From NCBI RefSeq assembly GCF_963675455.1, contig NZ_OY776217.1, positions 3,148,001 to 3,212,000 of the forward strand: a stretch of 64,000 nt of DNA. The letters are read 5' to 3'. How positions within the stretch are numbered: the stretch's first letter is position 1; each line of letters starts with the position of its first letter. Below the pieces are notes generated by a model. It did not search any database and was not told the origin of the DNA. It was given only the letters and a program-made list of their open reading frames with translations. Positions 35,391 through 44,109 of this stretch are shown piece by piece. A program made the position numbers and the translations under genes. This DNA comes from Emcibacter sp. (GTDB taxonomy: Bacteria > Pseudomonadota > Alphaproteobacteria > Sphingomonadales > Emcibacteraceae).

Positions 35391-36299
35391 TCAGCTTCCC
35401 CAGACTTTGCGGGCCGGTACGGCCTGTTCCAGCAGGCCTTTGACCACATCGGTGATTTCCTCAGGTTTCCAGCGGGCATGGATGTCCACGGAGGGCCCTT
35501 CGCGCCAGCCGTCTTCCAGCATGATCATGCCGCCCTTGATTTCAAACACCTGGCCGGTTACCTCCGCACTTTCAGTGCTCGCCAGCCAGGCGACAATGGG
35601 CGCACAGTTGGACGGATCATTTTCGTCAAATCCGCCGTCGGGCGCCGCCATGGCCTCGCCGAAGGCCGCTTCGGTCATGCGAGTCCGGGCCGCCGGTGCC
35701 AGCGCATTGGCAGTAATGCCGTAACGGGCAAGCTCCGCCGCCTGCACCAAAGTCAGGGCCGCAATGCCGCCCTTGGCTGTTGAATAGGCACTTTGACCAA
35801 TGGAGCCCTGCAGACCCGCGCCGGAGGTGGTGTTGATAATCCGGGCATCCACGGTGCCGCCGGTCTCCTTGGCCTTGCCGCGCCAGTAAGCCACAGCGTT
35901 TGACGCCACGGCAAAATGGCCCTTGAGATGAACCTTCATGGTGGCGTCCCACTCATCCTCTGTCGCGGAAACAAACATGCGGTCGCGCACGATGCCCGCG
36001 TTATTGACCACCGCATGCAGGTCACCAAAGGTATCCAGCGCCTGTTTCACCATCTCCCCGGCGGAGGTCATGTCGGACACATCTCCGAAGTTAGCCACGG
36101 CCTCCCCGCCGAGCGCCGCGATTTCCGCCACCACCTGCTCTGCAGGGGTACTTTCACCGCCCTCGCCCTGGTTACTGACGCCCAGGTCGTTAACCACCAC
36201 CCTGGCGCCCTGCCTGGCCAGTTCCAGGGCATATTCCCGGCCGAGCCCCCGACCCGCGCCGGTCACCAGAACAACACGTCCCTCACAAATTCCAGTCAT
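35391..36299 (-). CDS. SDR, hydroxyacyl-CoA/17beta-hydroxysteroid dehydrogenase-like
   Basis: 302 residues. The motif TGAGRGLGREYALELA (about 13-28) and NDLGVSNQGEGGES loop are typical of the MFE-2/Hsd4-like SDR group. NNAG is near 96, and catalytic Ser and Tyr lie in NTTSGAGLQG and YSTAKGG. In mycobacteria this type (Rv3502c/Hsd4A) oxidises 22-hydroxy side-chain CoA intermediates or 17beta-hydroxysteroids. Here it is in the long steroid operon between FadA6 and an acyl-CoA dehydrogenase pair, so the hydroxyacyl-CoA dehydrogenase step is the likely role. Confidence 0.85.
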   Translation of the reverse strand: MTGICEGRVVLVTGAGRGLGREYALELARQGARVVVNDLGVSNQGEGGESTPAEQVVAEIAALGGEAVANFGDVSDMTSAGEMVKQALDTFGDLHAVVNNAGIVRDRMFVSATEDEWDATMKVHLKGHFAVASNAVAYWRGKAKETGGTVDARIINTTSGAGLQGSIGQSAYSTAKGGIAALTLVQAAELARYGITANALAPAARTRMTEAAFGEAMAAPDGGFDENDPSNCAPIVAWLASTESAEVTGQVFEIKGGMIMLEDGWREGPSVDIHARWKPEEITDVVKGLLEQAVPARKVWGS

Positions 36300-36311
36300 T
36301 CTCTTCTTCCC

Positions 36312-37463
36312 TTACAGTCGTTCGATGATGGTGACATTGGCCTGCCCGCCACCTTCACACATGGTCTGCAGGCCATAGCGCCCGCCGGTCCGTTCAAGTT
36401 CATTCAACAAAGTCGTCATCAGGCGCGCCCCGGTCGCGCCGAGCGGATGGCCGAGGGCAATGGCCCCACCGTTCACATTGACTTTTGAAAGATCCGCCTC
36501 CATATCCTTAGCCCAGGACAGGACCACAGAAGCAAAGGCTTCGTTGATTTCCACAAGGTCCATATCCTGCATTTTCATGCCGCATTTCTTGAGCGCATAT
36601 TCCGTGGCCGGTGCCGGGGCGGTCAGCATCCAGACCGGATCGTCGGCCCGCACGCTCATATGATGAATACGCGCCCGTGGCGTCAGATTATGATCCCTCA
36701 CCGCCTGCGCGGAAGCGATCAGAATTGCGGCTGAGGCATCCGAAATCTGGCTGGCAACACCTGCAGTTATGGGGCTTCCTTCATCCAGCGGCTCAAGTTC
36801 TGCCATTTTCTCCAGCGTGGTATCCCGGCGAATGGTTTCATCCGCCCGGAAGTCGCCCACCGGGGTAATCTCATTCTCGAACCGTCCCTCATCCTGCGCC
36901 CGGGCCGCCCGCTGATGGCTTTCAAAAGCAAAACGTTCCATCTCCTCCCGGGAGATGTCCCATTTTTCCGCGATCATCCGGGCGGAGTTGAACTGGGACA
37001 GTTGATCCGGACCGTAGCGCTTAACCCATCCCGGTGAACCGGTAAAAGGATCCGCCATGCCCAGCGGCTGGGCCGCCAGCATGGCGTAACTGATCGGAAT
37101 CTGGGTCATATTCTGCACGCCGCCGGCCACCACCAGGTCCTGGGTGCCGCTCATCACCGCCTGGGCGGCGAAATGCACCGCCTGCTGGGAAGAGCCGCAC
37201 TGGCGGTCGATGGTGGTGCCGGGCACATGTTGCGGCAGCCCCGCCACCAGCCAGCAGGTCCGGGCAATGTCGCCCGCCTGACTGCCGACGGTATCGCAGC
37301 AGCCGTAAATCACATCTTCCACGGCCGACGGGTCAACCCCCGTGCGTTCCATAAGCGCATTCAGAGGTACTGCGCCCAGATCGGCGGAATGCACCCCGGC
37401 CAGCGATCCCTTGCGCCGTCCGACCGGCGTCCTTACCGCATCAATAATATAGGCTTCGCTCAC
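36312..37463 (-). CDS. fadA6: thiolase resembling FadA6
   Basis: 383 residues. The active-site cysteine is in TTIDRQCGSSQQAVHF (about Cys90), the histidine in ALGHPLGATGAR (about 338) and the C-terminal cysteine in MCEGGGQAN. The QCGSSQQA sequence and placement with Ipd and FadE genes match the mycobacterial FadA6 of C/D-ring degradation, which thiolyses the opened-ring 3-ketoacyl-CoA formed after IpdAB. It is 12 bp from the downstream SDR and 18 bp from the upstream dehydrogenase. Confidence 0.85.
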   Translation of the reverse strand: MSEAYIIDAVRTPVGRRKGSLAGVHSADLGAVPLNALMERTGVDPSAVEDVIYGCCDTVGSQAGDIARTCWLVAGLPQHVPGTTIDRQCGSSQQAVHFAAQAVMSGTQDLVVAGGVQNMTQIPISYAMLAAQPLGMADPFTGSPGWVKRYGPDQLSQFNSARMIAEKWDISREEMERFAFESHQRAARAQDEGRFENEITPVGDFRADETIRRDTTLEKMAELEPLDEGSPITAGVASQISDASAAILIASAQAVRDHNLTPRARIHHMSVRADDPVWMLTAPAPATEYALKKCGMKMQDMDLVEINEAFASVVLSWAKDMEADLSKVNVNGGAIALGHPLGATGARLMTTLLNELERTGGRYGLQTMCEGGGQANVTIIERL

Positions 37464-37481
37464 GTTTCTTCTCCCAAATCT

Positions 37482-38516
37482 TTATGCTGCGCCGAATGTG
37501 GCGCCCGGGCCGAGAGGCAGGTCGCCATCCAGCACCGTTTTTTCCAGTTGATCCTCAAGCGCCAACAGGTCACCAGCCGCTGCGTTGAGCGCCCAGACCC
37601 GCTTCATCCAGAGATGCAGGTCCACTTCATAGGTATAGCCCATGGCGCCGTGCACCTGATGGGCGCTTTCCGCCGCCTGCAACGCCGCTTCCCCGGCCCT
37701 GAGCTTGGCCTGGGCCACATGCAACCCCGCCAGAGGATCGCTGTCCGTCATGCTAAAGGCTGCGCGATGGATCAAGGGCCGGGCGAATTCCAGCGCTACC
37801 ATGACCGAAGACAGATGATGTTTGACCGCCTGAAAAGAGCCGATAGGCTTGCCGAACTGGTGACGGTCATTGGCGTAGGCCACGGCCATGTCGACCATGC
37901 GACGACCGAGGCCATAAAGCTGGGCGGCGGCGATCAGGCTCGCACGATCAAGCGCTGACCACCACAGCTTTACCGCATTTTCCCCCTCGGAAATCGTGAT
38001 ACCTTTACTCTCATAGAGAAACACCGAGCGTAGCGGATCGATGCTTTCGCTGGCCTGCAACGCAGGTGAATCGTCAAGCCGGATCGCCTGTCCGTCGAAG
38101 CTCAACACAACTTTCGCCTTATCACCGTAGGTCACCACCGGCATACGGCTGTCAGCCAGGACGATCATCGCCTCTCCGCTACAAACCTTGTTCAATAGTT
38201 CTTTCTGACCACCAACCTCCGCCAGCAGTGGCGCGGTCACCACTGCTGTTTCGAGAAGCGGTTCCGGCAATGCCGCATAACCGCATTCCTCGGCAATCAG
38301 GATATAATCCCGAATGGTCAGATCGAGCCCGCCGACTTCCTCCGGCAGCATCAGCCCCATCAGGCCCATTTCCGCCAGTTGCCGCCAGCGGTCCGGAGAG
38401 AAGGTTTCGCCCTTCTCCACCATCTGACGCAGATGTGCGACATCGCATTCGCCGGCCAGAAAAATTTTAACTGCTTCCTGAAAGTCAAGCTGGTCCTGTG
38501 TAAACAAAAATTCCAT
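37482..38516 (-). CDS. acyl-CoA dehydrogenase, short partner subunit
   Basis: 344 residues, shorter than a typical 380-residue acyl-CoA dehydrogenase, with a reduced middle domain and no GAGSDL signature. The start MEFLFTQDQLDFQEA and the later HQFGKPIGSFQAVKHH and HQVHGAMGYTYEVDLH segments are conserved C-terminal-domain features. It directly follows (3 bp) the larger subunit gene at 38520, so the two likely form an alpha2beta2 enzyme as in steroid catabolism of actinobacteria. Confidence 0.85.
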   Translation of the reverse strand: MEFLFTQDQLDFQEAVKIFLAGECDVAHLRQMVEKGETFSPDRWRQLAEMGLMGLMLPEEVGGLDLTIRDYILIAEECGYAALPEPLLETAVVTAPLLAEVGGQKELLNKVCSGEAMIVLADSRMPVVTYGDKAKVVLSFDGQAIRLDDSPALQASESIDPLRSVFLYESKGITISEGENAVKLWWSALDRASLIAAAQLYGLGRRMVDMAVAYANDRHQFGKPIGSFQAVKHHLSSVMVALEFARPLIHRAAFSMTDSDPLAGLHVAQAKLRAGEAALQAAESAHQVHGAMGYTYEVDLHLWMKRVWALNAAAGDLLALEDQLEKTVLDGDLPLGPGATFGAA

Positions 38517-38519
38517 GAC

Positions 38520-39680
38520 CTATCCCCTCGGCAGGCCAAGCAGGCGCTCGGCTATGATGTTGCGCTGTATTTCGTTGGAGCCGGCATAGATCGGTCCGGC
38601 CAGCGAAAAAAGATAGCCGTCAAGCCAGTTGCCGTTGCCCTCACCACCGGGCGCGTGGGGCATCAGGTCGGCCCCGGCCCCCAGGATCGCCAGAGCGGTC
38701 CGGTGCAGGCTGCGGTCCAGTTCGGACCAGAAGATCTTGTTCAGACTGGCTTCCGACCCGATGGAACCGCCTGCCATCAGACGCGAGGCGGTCTGGTAGG
38801 TGGACAGGCAATAGGCCTCCGCCTCCAGCCAAGCATCCAGCACCCGCCGGCGCACGCTGGCTGGCACCCGGTCCGCATGTTTGCGATAGAGTTCCACCAG
38901 CTTCTTCGCCGCCATCTGGTATCGCGCCGGACTGCGCAGCATCAGCCCGCGCTCGAACCCGGCCGTGGCCATGGCCACTTTCCAGCCCTCACTTTCCCCG
39001 GCGAGACGGTTTTCCACCGGCACCCGCACATCATCAAAAAAGATTTCCGCAAAACCGGTCTGGCCGTTGAGCTGGAGTATCGGCCGGATGGTGATGCCCT
39101 CAGAATCCAGCGGCAACAGGATAAAGCTCAAACCGTGATGGCGGCTGCTTTCCGGGTCGGTCCTGAACAGGCCGAAGCACCAGTCCGCATAGGCTGCCCG
39201 GGTCGACCAGGTCTTCTGGCCGTTAATGACATAATGATCGCCGTCACGGATTGCCTTGGTCCTGATCGCCGCCATGTCGGAACCCGCTCCCGGTTCGGAC
39301 CAGCCCTGGGCCCAGATATCCTCGCCCGACGCCATGCGCGGCAGGAAACGGGCCTTCTGTTCCTCCGTACCATAATCCATCAGGGTCGGACCCAGCAGGA
39401 AAATGCCGTTCTGGTTGACCCGAAGGGGCGCCCCGGCAGTGTAATATTCTTCTTCAAAAATCAGCCAGTCGATCAGGTCGGCCCCGCGCCCGCCAAATTC
39501 TGTGGGCCAGGTGACCATACCGTAATTGCCTTCGTTCAGGGTCGCTTCCCAATGGCGGTGCGCCTCGAACCCCTCTTTAGTGTCGAAGGACGGCAACGGT
39601 GCGGAGGGTACTTGCGCCTTGAGCCAGGCCCGCACTTCTACCCGGAACGCCTTCTGTTTGTCGGTATAGGTCAGCGCCAT
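38520..39680 (-). CDS. acyl-CoA dehydrogenase, large-type subunit
   Basis: 386 residues from the ATG at 39680, which lies two bases past the stop of the enoyl-CoA hydratase gene; a long in-frame extension inside that gene is unlikely to be used. The AQGWSEPGAGSDMAAI signature (about 127-142) and WSTRAAYADWCFGLF are present and the C-terminus ends GSNEIQRNIIAERLLGL. It is the probable FAD- and substrate-binding subunit of a heteromeric enzyme with 37482. This is the second such pair in the operon, so two different CoA esters are dehydrogenated. Confidence 0.88.
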   Translation of the reverse strand: MALTYTDKQKAFRVEVRAWLKAQVPSAPLPSFDTKEGFEAHRHWEATLNEGNYGMVTWPTEFGGRGADLIDWLIFEEEYYTAGAPLRVNQNGIFLLGPTLMDYGTEEQKARFLPRMASGEDIWAQGWSEPGAGSDMAAIRTKAIRDGDHYVINGQKTWSTRAAYADWCFGLFRTDPESSRHHGLSFILLPLDSEGITIRPILQLNGQTGFAEIFFDDVRVPVENRLAGESEGWKVAMATAGFERGLMLRSPARYQMAAKKLVELYRKHADRVPASVRRRVLDAWLEAEAYCLSTYQTASRLMAGGSIGSEASLNKIFWSELDRSLHRTALAILGAGADLMPHAPGGEGNGNWLDGYLFSLAGPIYAGSNEIQRNIIAERLLGLPRG

Positions 39681-39682
39681 GA

Positions 39683-40432
39683 TCAGAAGTCCGCCTTCTT
39701 GCCGCCCTCGACAAAGGCGTCGCGCGCCTTCTGGCTGTCTTCTTCCATATACATTTCCAGGGTAAAGCCCTGTTCCCAACGATAGTTGCGGTCCACATCG
39801 GCGGCTTCGATGCCGTTGAGGGCTTCCTTGGCGATAGCCAGCGCCTTGCGGCTTTTGGAGGCGATCACCTGGCAGAAGGCCAGTGCCTCCTGATAAAGCT
39901 TGTCTCTCGGCACCACTTTTTCCACAGCGCCGAGACGATACATTTCCTCAGCGGTGATGTTGCTGCCGGTAAAGAAGGCCGCCCGCACCTTGTGCAGCGG
40001 CAGCATGCGCGACAGGTGGGACGCGCCGCCCATGGCCCCGCGATCGATTTCCGGCAGGGCGAAAAAGGCGTCTTCCGAGGCGATAATGGTGTCCGATGCG
40101 CCGCAGATAATGACACCGCCGCCCATGATGAAGCCATGCACCGCGCAAACCACCGGCACCTCGGCCTTGTGGATGGCCTGGCCGGTAAGGAAATTCCCCC
40201 GGTTGACCAGCGGGATCATATCCGGTTTCGCCTGCAGTTCCTTAATATCCACACCGGCCTGGAAGCCCTTGCCTTCCGCCCGGATCAGCACCACTTTTAC
40301 CTCCGGATTGGAGGCGGTTTTTGTCACAAGTTGCGGCAGCTCCATCCACAGTTTGCTGTCAAAGGCGTTGACTGGCGGATGGTCGAAAATAATCTCCCCG
40401 ATACCGTCATGGATGTTCACATTAATCGGCAT
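39683..40432 (-). CDS. echA20: enoyl-CoA hydratase/isomerase family, EchA20-like
   Basis: 249 residues from an ATG with GGGACAGGGA upstream; the start overlaps the previous gene by 11 bp. The crotonase oxyanion-hole segments are AGVDIKE and CAVHGFIMGGGVIICG (about 91-106). The LPEIDRGAMGGASHLSRM and EKVVPRDKL region resembles EchA20 of the HIP pathway, which hydrolyses the D ring of HIEC-CoA rather than hydrating a double bond. The adjacency to IpdC-, IpdB- and IpdA-like genes strongly supports this. Ordinary hydratase function is the alternative. Confidence 0.75.
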   Translation of the reverse strand: MPINVNIHDGIGEIIFDHPPVNAFDSKLWMELPQLVTKTASNPEVKVVLIRAEGKGFQAGVDIKELQAKPDMIPLVNRGNFLTGQAIHKAEVPVVCAVHGFIMGGGVIICGASDTIIASEDAFFALPEIDRGAMGGASHLSRMLPLHKVRAAFFTGSNITAEEMYRLGAVEKVVPRDKLYQEALAFCQVIASKSRKALAIAKEALNGIEAADVDRNYRWEQGFTLEMYMEEDSQKARDAFVEGGKKADF

Positions 40433-41507
40433 GTCCCTGTCCCTCTTTCCCGCCACAAAGGCTTGCGATCCTCTGTTCCGCTTCCCTGACAATCCCGTCG
40501 ATCAGCTCTGCAACCGTGGGGATGTCCTCGATCAATCCGGCCACCTGGCCCGATGGCAAAACCCCCTCGTCCGGATGGCCCTGCACCATGGCCTTCTGGA
40601 TCAACACCGGCGCACTGCCGGACATCATCACCTGGCCCATGGTCATGTCTGTTTTCTTCGCCATGTTCCAGGCTGACTTCAGCATGGTCATCAGGCTGGC
40701 ATTGGTCATCTTCTTAAAGGCCAGTCCGTTGCGTATTCCCCGCAGCAAAAGCCCCGCTTTGCTCGCCCCGTCCAGATCGGCCAGCACCCGGTTCATGACC
40801 ATCCTTTGCGGCATACCGTCCACCTGGCGGGACACCGGAATTTCGTCGACCGAGGCCGCAAGGTATCTTTCTTTGGTCTGCAGGGGCACCGGACTTTCCT
40901 GCGTCAGCAGAAAGCGTGTTCCCATGGCAATGCCCGCCGCCCCGAAGGCCAGCGCCGCCGCCAGACCGCGTCCGTCGCGGAAGCCACCGGCAGCAATCAC
41001 CGGCACCTCCACCGCATCCAGAACCTGGGGCAGCAAAAGTGTTGTCGGTACCGCACCCGTATGGCCGCCGCCTTCCCCGCCCTGGATGACCACCATGTCA
41101 GCCCCCTGCCTGACCGCCTTGACCGCATGACGCACCGCGCCCACCGTCGGTATACAGAGAACTCCGGCGTCCTTGAAGCGCTGAACCGTCGCCCCGTCCG
41201 GACCGCGCCCGTAAGAAATGGCCCGTACACGATCACTATGGGACAGGATGTTTTCGACAATTTCTTTGGCGCCCGGCTGAAACATATGAAAATTCACCCC
41301 GAACAGTTTGTCGGTCCGGGACTTGATTTCCTGAATTCCGGCATCCACTTCCTGCGGCGTCATCACTGCACCGGCCAGGAACCCGAAACCCCCGGCCTCC
41401 GAGGTCGCCACCACCAGATCCGGCGAAGACACCCAGCCCATGGCGGTCTGGATCACCGGATAGCGGCAGCCGAGCTGTTGCGTGAGGGCTGTCTCAAACG
41501 CCTTCAT
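40422..41507 (-). CDS. ipdC: nitronate monooxygenase-family flavoprotein, IpdC-like
   Basis: 361 residues. An FMN-dependent TIM barrel of the NMO/2-nitropropane dioxygenase family: QTAMGWVSSPDLVVA at the start, GGEGGGHTGAVPTTLLL (about 136-152) with the conserved histidine, and AAGGFRDGRGLAAALAFGA for the FMN phosphate. In steroid degraders this family provides IpdC, the unusual double-bond-shifting reductase/isomerase acting on the 5-oxo/hydroxy HIC-CoA ring. It shares one base with the stop of the upstream hydratase gene and precedes the EchA20-like gene with an 11 bp overlap. Confidence 0.82.
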   Translation of the reverse strand: MKAFETALTQQLGCRYPVIQTAMGWVSSPDLVVATSEAGGFGFLAGAVMTPQEVDAGIQEIKSRTDKLFGVNFHMFQPGAKEIVENILSHSDRVRAISYGRGPDGATVQRFKDAGVLCIPTVGAVRHAVKAVRQGADMVVIQGGEGGGHTGAVPTTLLLPQVLDAVEVPVIAAGGFRDGRGLAAALAFGAAGIAMGTRFLLTQESPVPLQTKERYLAASVDEIPVSRQVDGMPQRMVMNRVLADLDGASKAGLLLRGIRNGLAFKKMTNASLMTMLKSAWNMAKKTDMTMGQVMMSGSAPVLIQKAMVQGHPDEGVLPSGQVAGLIEDIPTVAELIDGIVREAEQRIASLCGGKEGQGHAD

Positions 41508-42409
41508 TATTTGTCCCCGCCCTCTTTATCCTTATTGGCTTTGGCCATGCTCTTGCCGTCAAACCCGGCGATATAATCGCCCTTCACCAACTGGTTCTGG
41601 GCATGGGCAAAATGATGCATGGCGAAAACCGCATCCATACCGGTACGCTTACCCTGCAGGTCTTCCATATGGTTGATCGCCTGTTTGGTGAGCAGCAATC
41701 CGAGCCGCGGCTGGGTGGCGATTTTCTCGGCCATAACCTTCACCGTCTCTTCCAGCTCCGCCCGCGACACCACCCGGTTGACCATGCCCATCTCATGAGC
41801 CCGCTGGGCCGTCATGCGTTCACCTAGAAAAAGAAATTCCTTGGCAATACGGGCATTCAGCTCAAAACTATGGGCGAAATATTCCACCCCCGGAAACCCC
41901 ATCTGCAGCACCGGGTCCTGGAAAAAGGCATCATCGGAGGCGACAATCAGATCACAGACCCAGGCCAGCATCAACCCGCCGGCGATACAGGCGCCATGCA
42001 CCTGGGCGATGGTCGGCTTGGGAATATCCCGCCAGCGGCGACACATGCCGAGGTAGACTTCCTGTTCCCGGATATAGGCCTTTTCCGCCCCCGGCTTGTT
42101 GCTATGGTCGTACCACATCAGGCGGCGATCAAAGCTTTTGTCAAAATCCCGCCCCGGCGTACCGATATCATGCCCGGCGGTAAAATGTTTGGCGTCGGAC
42201 TTCAGGATGATGACCTTGACCTCGTCATCATCTGTGGCCCGGCGAAAGGCATCATCCAGCGCATAGGTCATCTGGGAATTCTGCACATTATGATAGTCGG
42301 GCCGGTTGAGGGTTATATATGCCAGCGGCCCCTCGGTCCGGTACAGTACCGGCTCGTCGGTCTCGTAACTGATGTTCGTCTTTACCGGGTCCACAAGATC
42401 ATCTGCCAT
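41507..42409 (-). CDS. enoyl-CoA hydratase family protein
   Basis: 300 residues. It is a crotonase-fold protein with an N-terminal extension. The oxyanion-hole blocks are FTAGHDIGTPG (about 71-81) and QVHGACIAGGLMLAW (about 135-149). The large insertion with charged and tyrosine residues between the blocks (LMWYDHSNKPGAEKAYIREQ) distinguishes it from the EchA20-like protein. A charged C-terminal tail (KANKDKEGGDK) ends the protein. It sits between the IpdB-like and IpdC-like genes and is probably a second hydratase for ring or side-chain beta-oxidation. The substrate cannot be specified. Confidence 0.88.
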   Translation of the reverse strand: MADDLVDPVKTNISYETDEPVLYRTEGPLAYITLNRPDYHNVQNSQMTYALDDAFRRATDDDEVKVIILKSDAKHFTAGHDIGTPGRDFDKSFDRRLMWYDHSNKPGAEKAYIREQEVYLGMCRRWRDIPKPTIAQVHGACIAGGLMLAWVCDLIVASDDAFFQDPVLQMGFPGVEYFAHSFELNARIAKEFLFLGERMTAQRAHEMGMVNRVVSRAELEETVKVMAEKIATQPRLGLLLTKQAINHMEDLQGKRTGMDAVFAMHHFAHAQNQLVKGDYIAGFDGKSMAKANKDKEGGDK

Positions 42410-42410
42410 A

Positions 42411-43202
42411 TCATGCCTCCCTAATGCCGGGCGGATTACCCTCGAACACGGTGGCCCGCAGGTTATGGGGATCCAGCACCTCGCGGATCAACTTCAGTTG
42501 GTCATTCGTCGGCGCCGGAGTGTCCCCAAGTCCGTCAATCTGCTCCAGTTCGAAACCGGTATTGTCCTGCACCTCATCAAAGCTCACCCCCGGATGCAGG
42601 GAAATCACCCGTACCGCATTGTCGGCGCCGCCGAAATCCATCACGCACAGGTTGGTGATTATCCGGCGCAGGTCCAGATAGGGCGGTTTTTTACCGTCCG
42701 GCCAGCGCGCCGGGTTGTAACCAACGGAACTCACCATATCCACTTCACCGGCTACAAAGGCCTTGGCATTATGGCTCGGCACAAACATGCTGTTGATGTT
42801 GTTGATGGTGTTGCCGGGGAAGCCACGCGCGCCCAGAAGCGCCACCTTGGGCTCCTCGTAAGTACCGCCGATGACCGAAATATTCATTTGGCCGAAACGG
42901 TCCACCTGTACCGGTCCGACAAAACAGTGACGGTCGCCGCGATAGACAATATCGAAGACCCGCTCGTAGGTCATGATGCCTTCGATCTTCGGTTTATAGT
43001 CGCCGCGCGGACCAAGCGGTACCGGCTCACTGACAAGATAAGCCTCGCCCTCGGTCATCATCAGACCCGGATTGAAAGAAAGCTTGGCCAGCCCTCCAGC
43101 CAGACGCGGCACAACCCCGATCAGGGTCGCCATTTTTTCACCGTCATTTCTAAAGGCTTCCGCCCCGGCGCAAATACATAATTCTGCAAGACTGTAACTC
43201 AT
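42411..43202 (-). CDS. ipdB: IpdB-like subunit of the COCHEA-CoA ring-opening hydrolase (CoA-transferase fold)
   Basis: 263 residues of the class I CoA-transferase beta-like fold. In Mycobacterium the IpdA-IpdB heterodimer does not transfer CoA but hydrolyses the last steroid ring (COCHEA-CoA). This gene follows the ipdA-like gene by 24 bp and precedes the EchA/IpdC-type genes, the same neighbourhood as Rv3550-Rv3553. Landmarks are LIGVVPRLAGGLAKLSFNP, the GPVQVDRFGQMNISVIGG strand and the DFGGADNAVRVISLHPG segment. Confidence 0.85.
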   Translation of the reverse strand: MSYSLAELCICAGAEAFRNDGEKMATLIGVVPRLAGGLAKLSFNPGLMMTEGEAYLVSEPVPLGPRGDYKPKIEGIMTYERVFDIVYRGDRHCFVGPVQVDRFGQMNISVIGGTYEEPKVALLGARGFPGNTINNINSMFVPSHNAKAFVAGEVDMVSSVGYNPARWPDGKKPPYLDLRRIITNLCVMDFGGADNAVRVISLHPGVSFDEVQDNTGFELEQIDGLGDTPAPTNDQLKLIREVLDPHNLRATVFEGNPPGIREA

Positions 43203-43226
43203 GTCTTCTTGTCCTTTCCCTGCGCC

Positions 43227-44108
43227 CTAGAATACGGGAAGCGGCAACTTGTGCACCGCCTCGATTCCACCAACCGTCTTGAGGTAACTTTCCTGGTCCT
43301 GCCCGCGGACGAAACTGTCCAGATAACCGTCGAACCCCTCTTTCGCGGTCCGGGAGTAATCCTTGAGATGAGCCACGTCGATGCCATAGTCCGGCGCACA
43401 GGAACTGGGATGCGCCCCACAGGTTGCTTCCGCAACCCCCTTCACCAGCGAGCGTTCGATGGGCATCTTCACCGCCATGCCTGGATCGTTGAAGGCCGAG
43501 GTCTCCACCAGTTCCTCGCAGGTGAGATAACTTTCTTCCGCCGCCCGGCAGAACCATTCGTCGAAGAAAGGATCGGGGCCGTAAATCCAGCTGTTGCCCA
43601 GTATGTCGGCCTTGTTCACATGGGCAATGGCCATATCCAGTTTGAGCGCCGGCATGGCCACCAGCGTTTCCCCATCAGCATAGGGCGATGTAATGGTTTT
43701 GATTTCCGGCGCATGGGCCATGATATCAGTGCAAAGTCCCACCCGGGTCGGCAGGAAAGGCACACGGCTCGCCGCCGCCTTGAGTCCGAGCTGCAACATG
43801 CCTTCATCAAGTTCCAGAATATCGAAAGCCCCCGCCTGGCGGGCTTTACGAAAATGGGCCTCCAGCGGAATGGTATCCAGGGAGACAAAACCGAACACGA
43901 GCTTTTTGATCTTTCCGGCACTGGCCAGCATGCCCACATCGGCGCCGCCATAAGCCACAACGGTCAGATCCTTGAGGTCATCGCGCCGCAGCATCTCCCG
44001 GATGATGGCCATTGGTTTCCGGCGGCCGCCCCAGCCGGCAATTCCAAGGGTCATGCCGGAACTCATCCGGTCCACGATGCCGGAAATTGTCATTGTTTTA
44101 TCAAGCAT
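43227..44108 (-). CDS. ipdA: IpdA-like subunit of the COCHEA-CoA ring-opening hydrolase (CoA-transferase fold)
   Basis: 293 residues with the glycine-rich CoA-transferase alpha start (MSSGMTLGIAGWGGRRKPMA, about 14-33) and LDLGMLQLGLKAA-like central helix region (DILELDEGMLQLGLKA). The protein is the expected partner of IpdB 24 bp downstream. Together they cleave the remaining ring of COCHEA-CoA in C/D-ring degradation. It begins one base before the hsaC stop, so the A/B-ring and C/D-ring genes are joined in one transcript. Confidence 0.85.
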   Translation of the reverse strand: MLDKTMTISGIVDRMSSGMTLGIAGWGGRRKPMAIIREMLRRDDLKDLTVVAYGGADVGMLASAGKIKKLVFGFVSLDTIPLEAHFRKARQAGAFDILELDEGMLQLGLKAAASRVPFLPTRVGLCTDIMAHAPEIKTITSPYADGETLVAMPALKLDMAIAHVNKADILGNSWIYGPDPFFDEWFCRAAEESYLTCEELVETSAFNDPGMAVKMPIERSLVKGVAEATCGAHPSSCAPDYGIDVAHLKDYSRTAKEGFDGYLDSFVRGQDQESYLKTVGGIEAVHKLPLPVF

Positions 44109-44109
44109 T

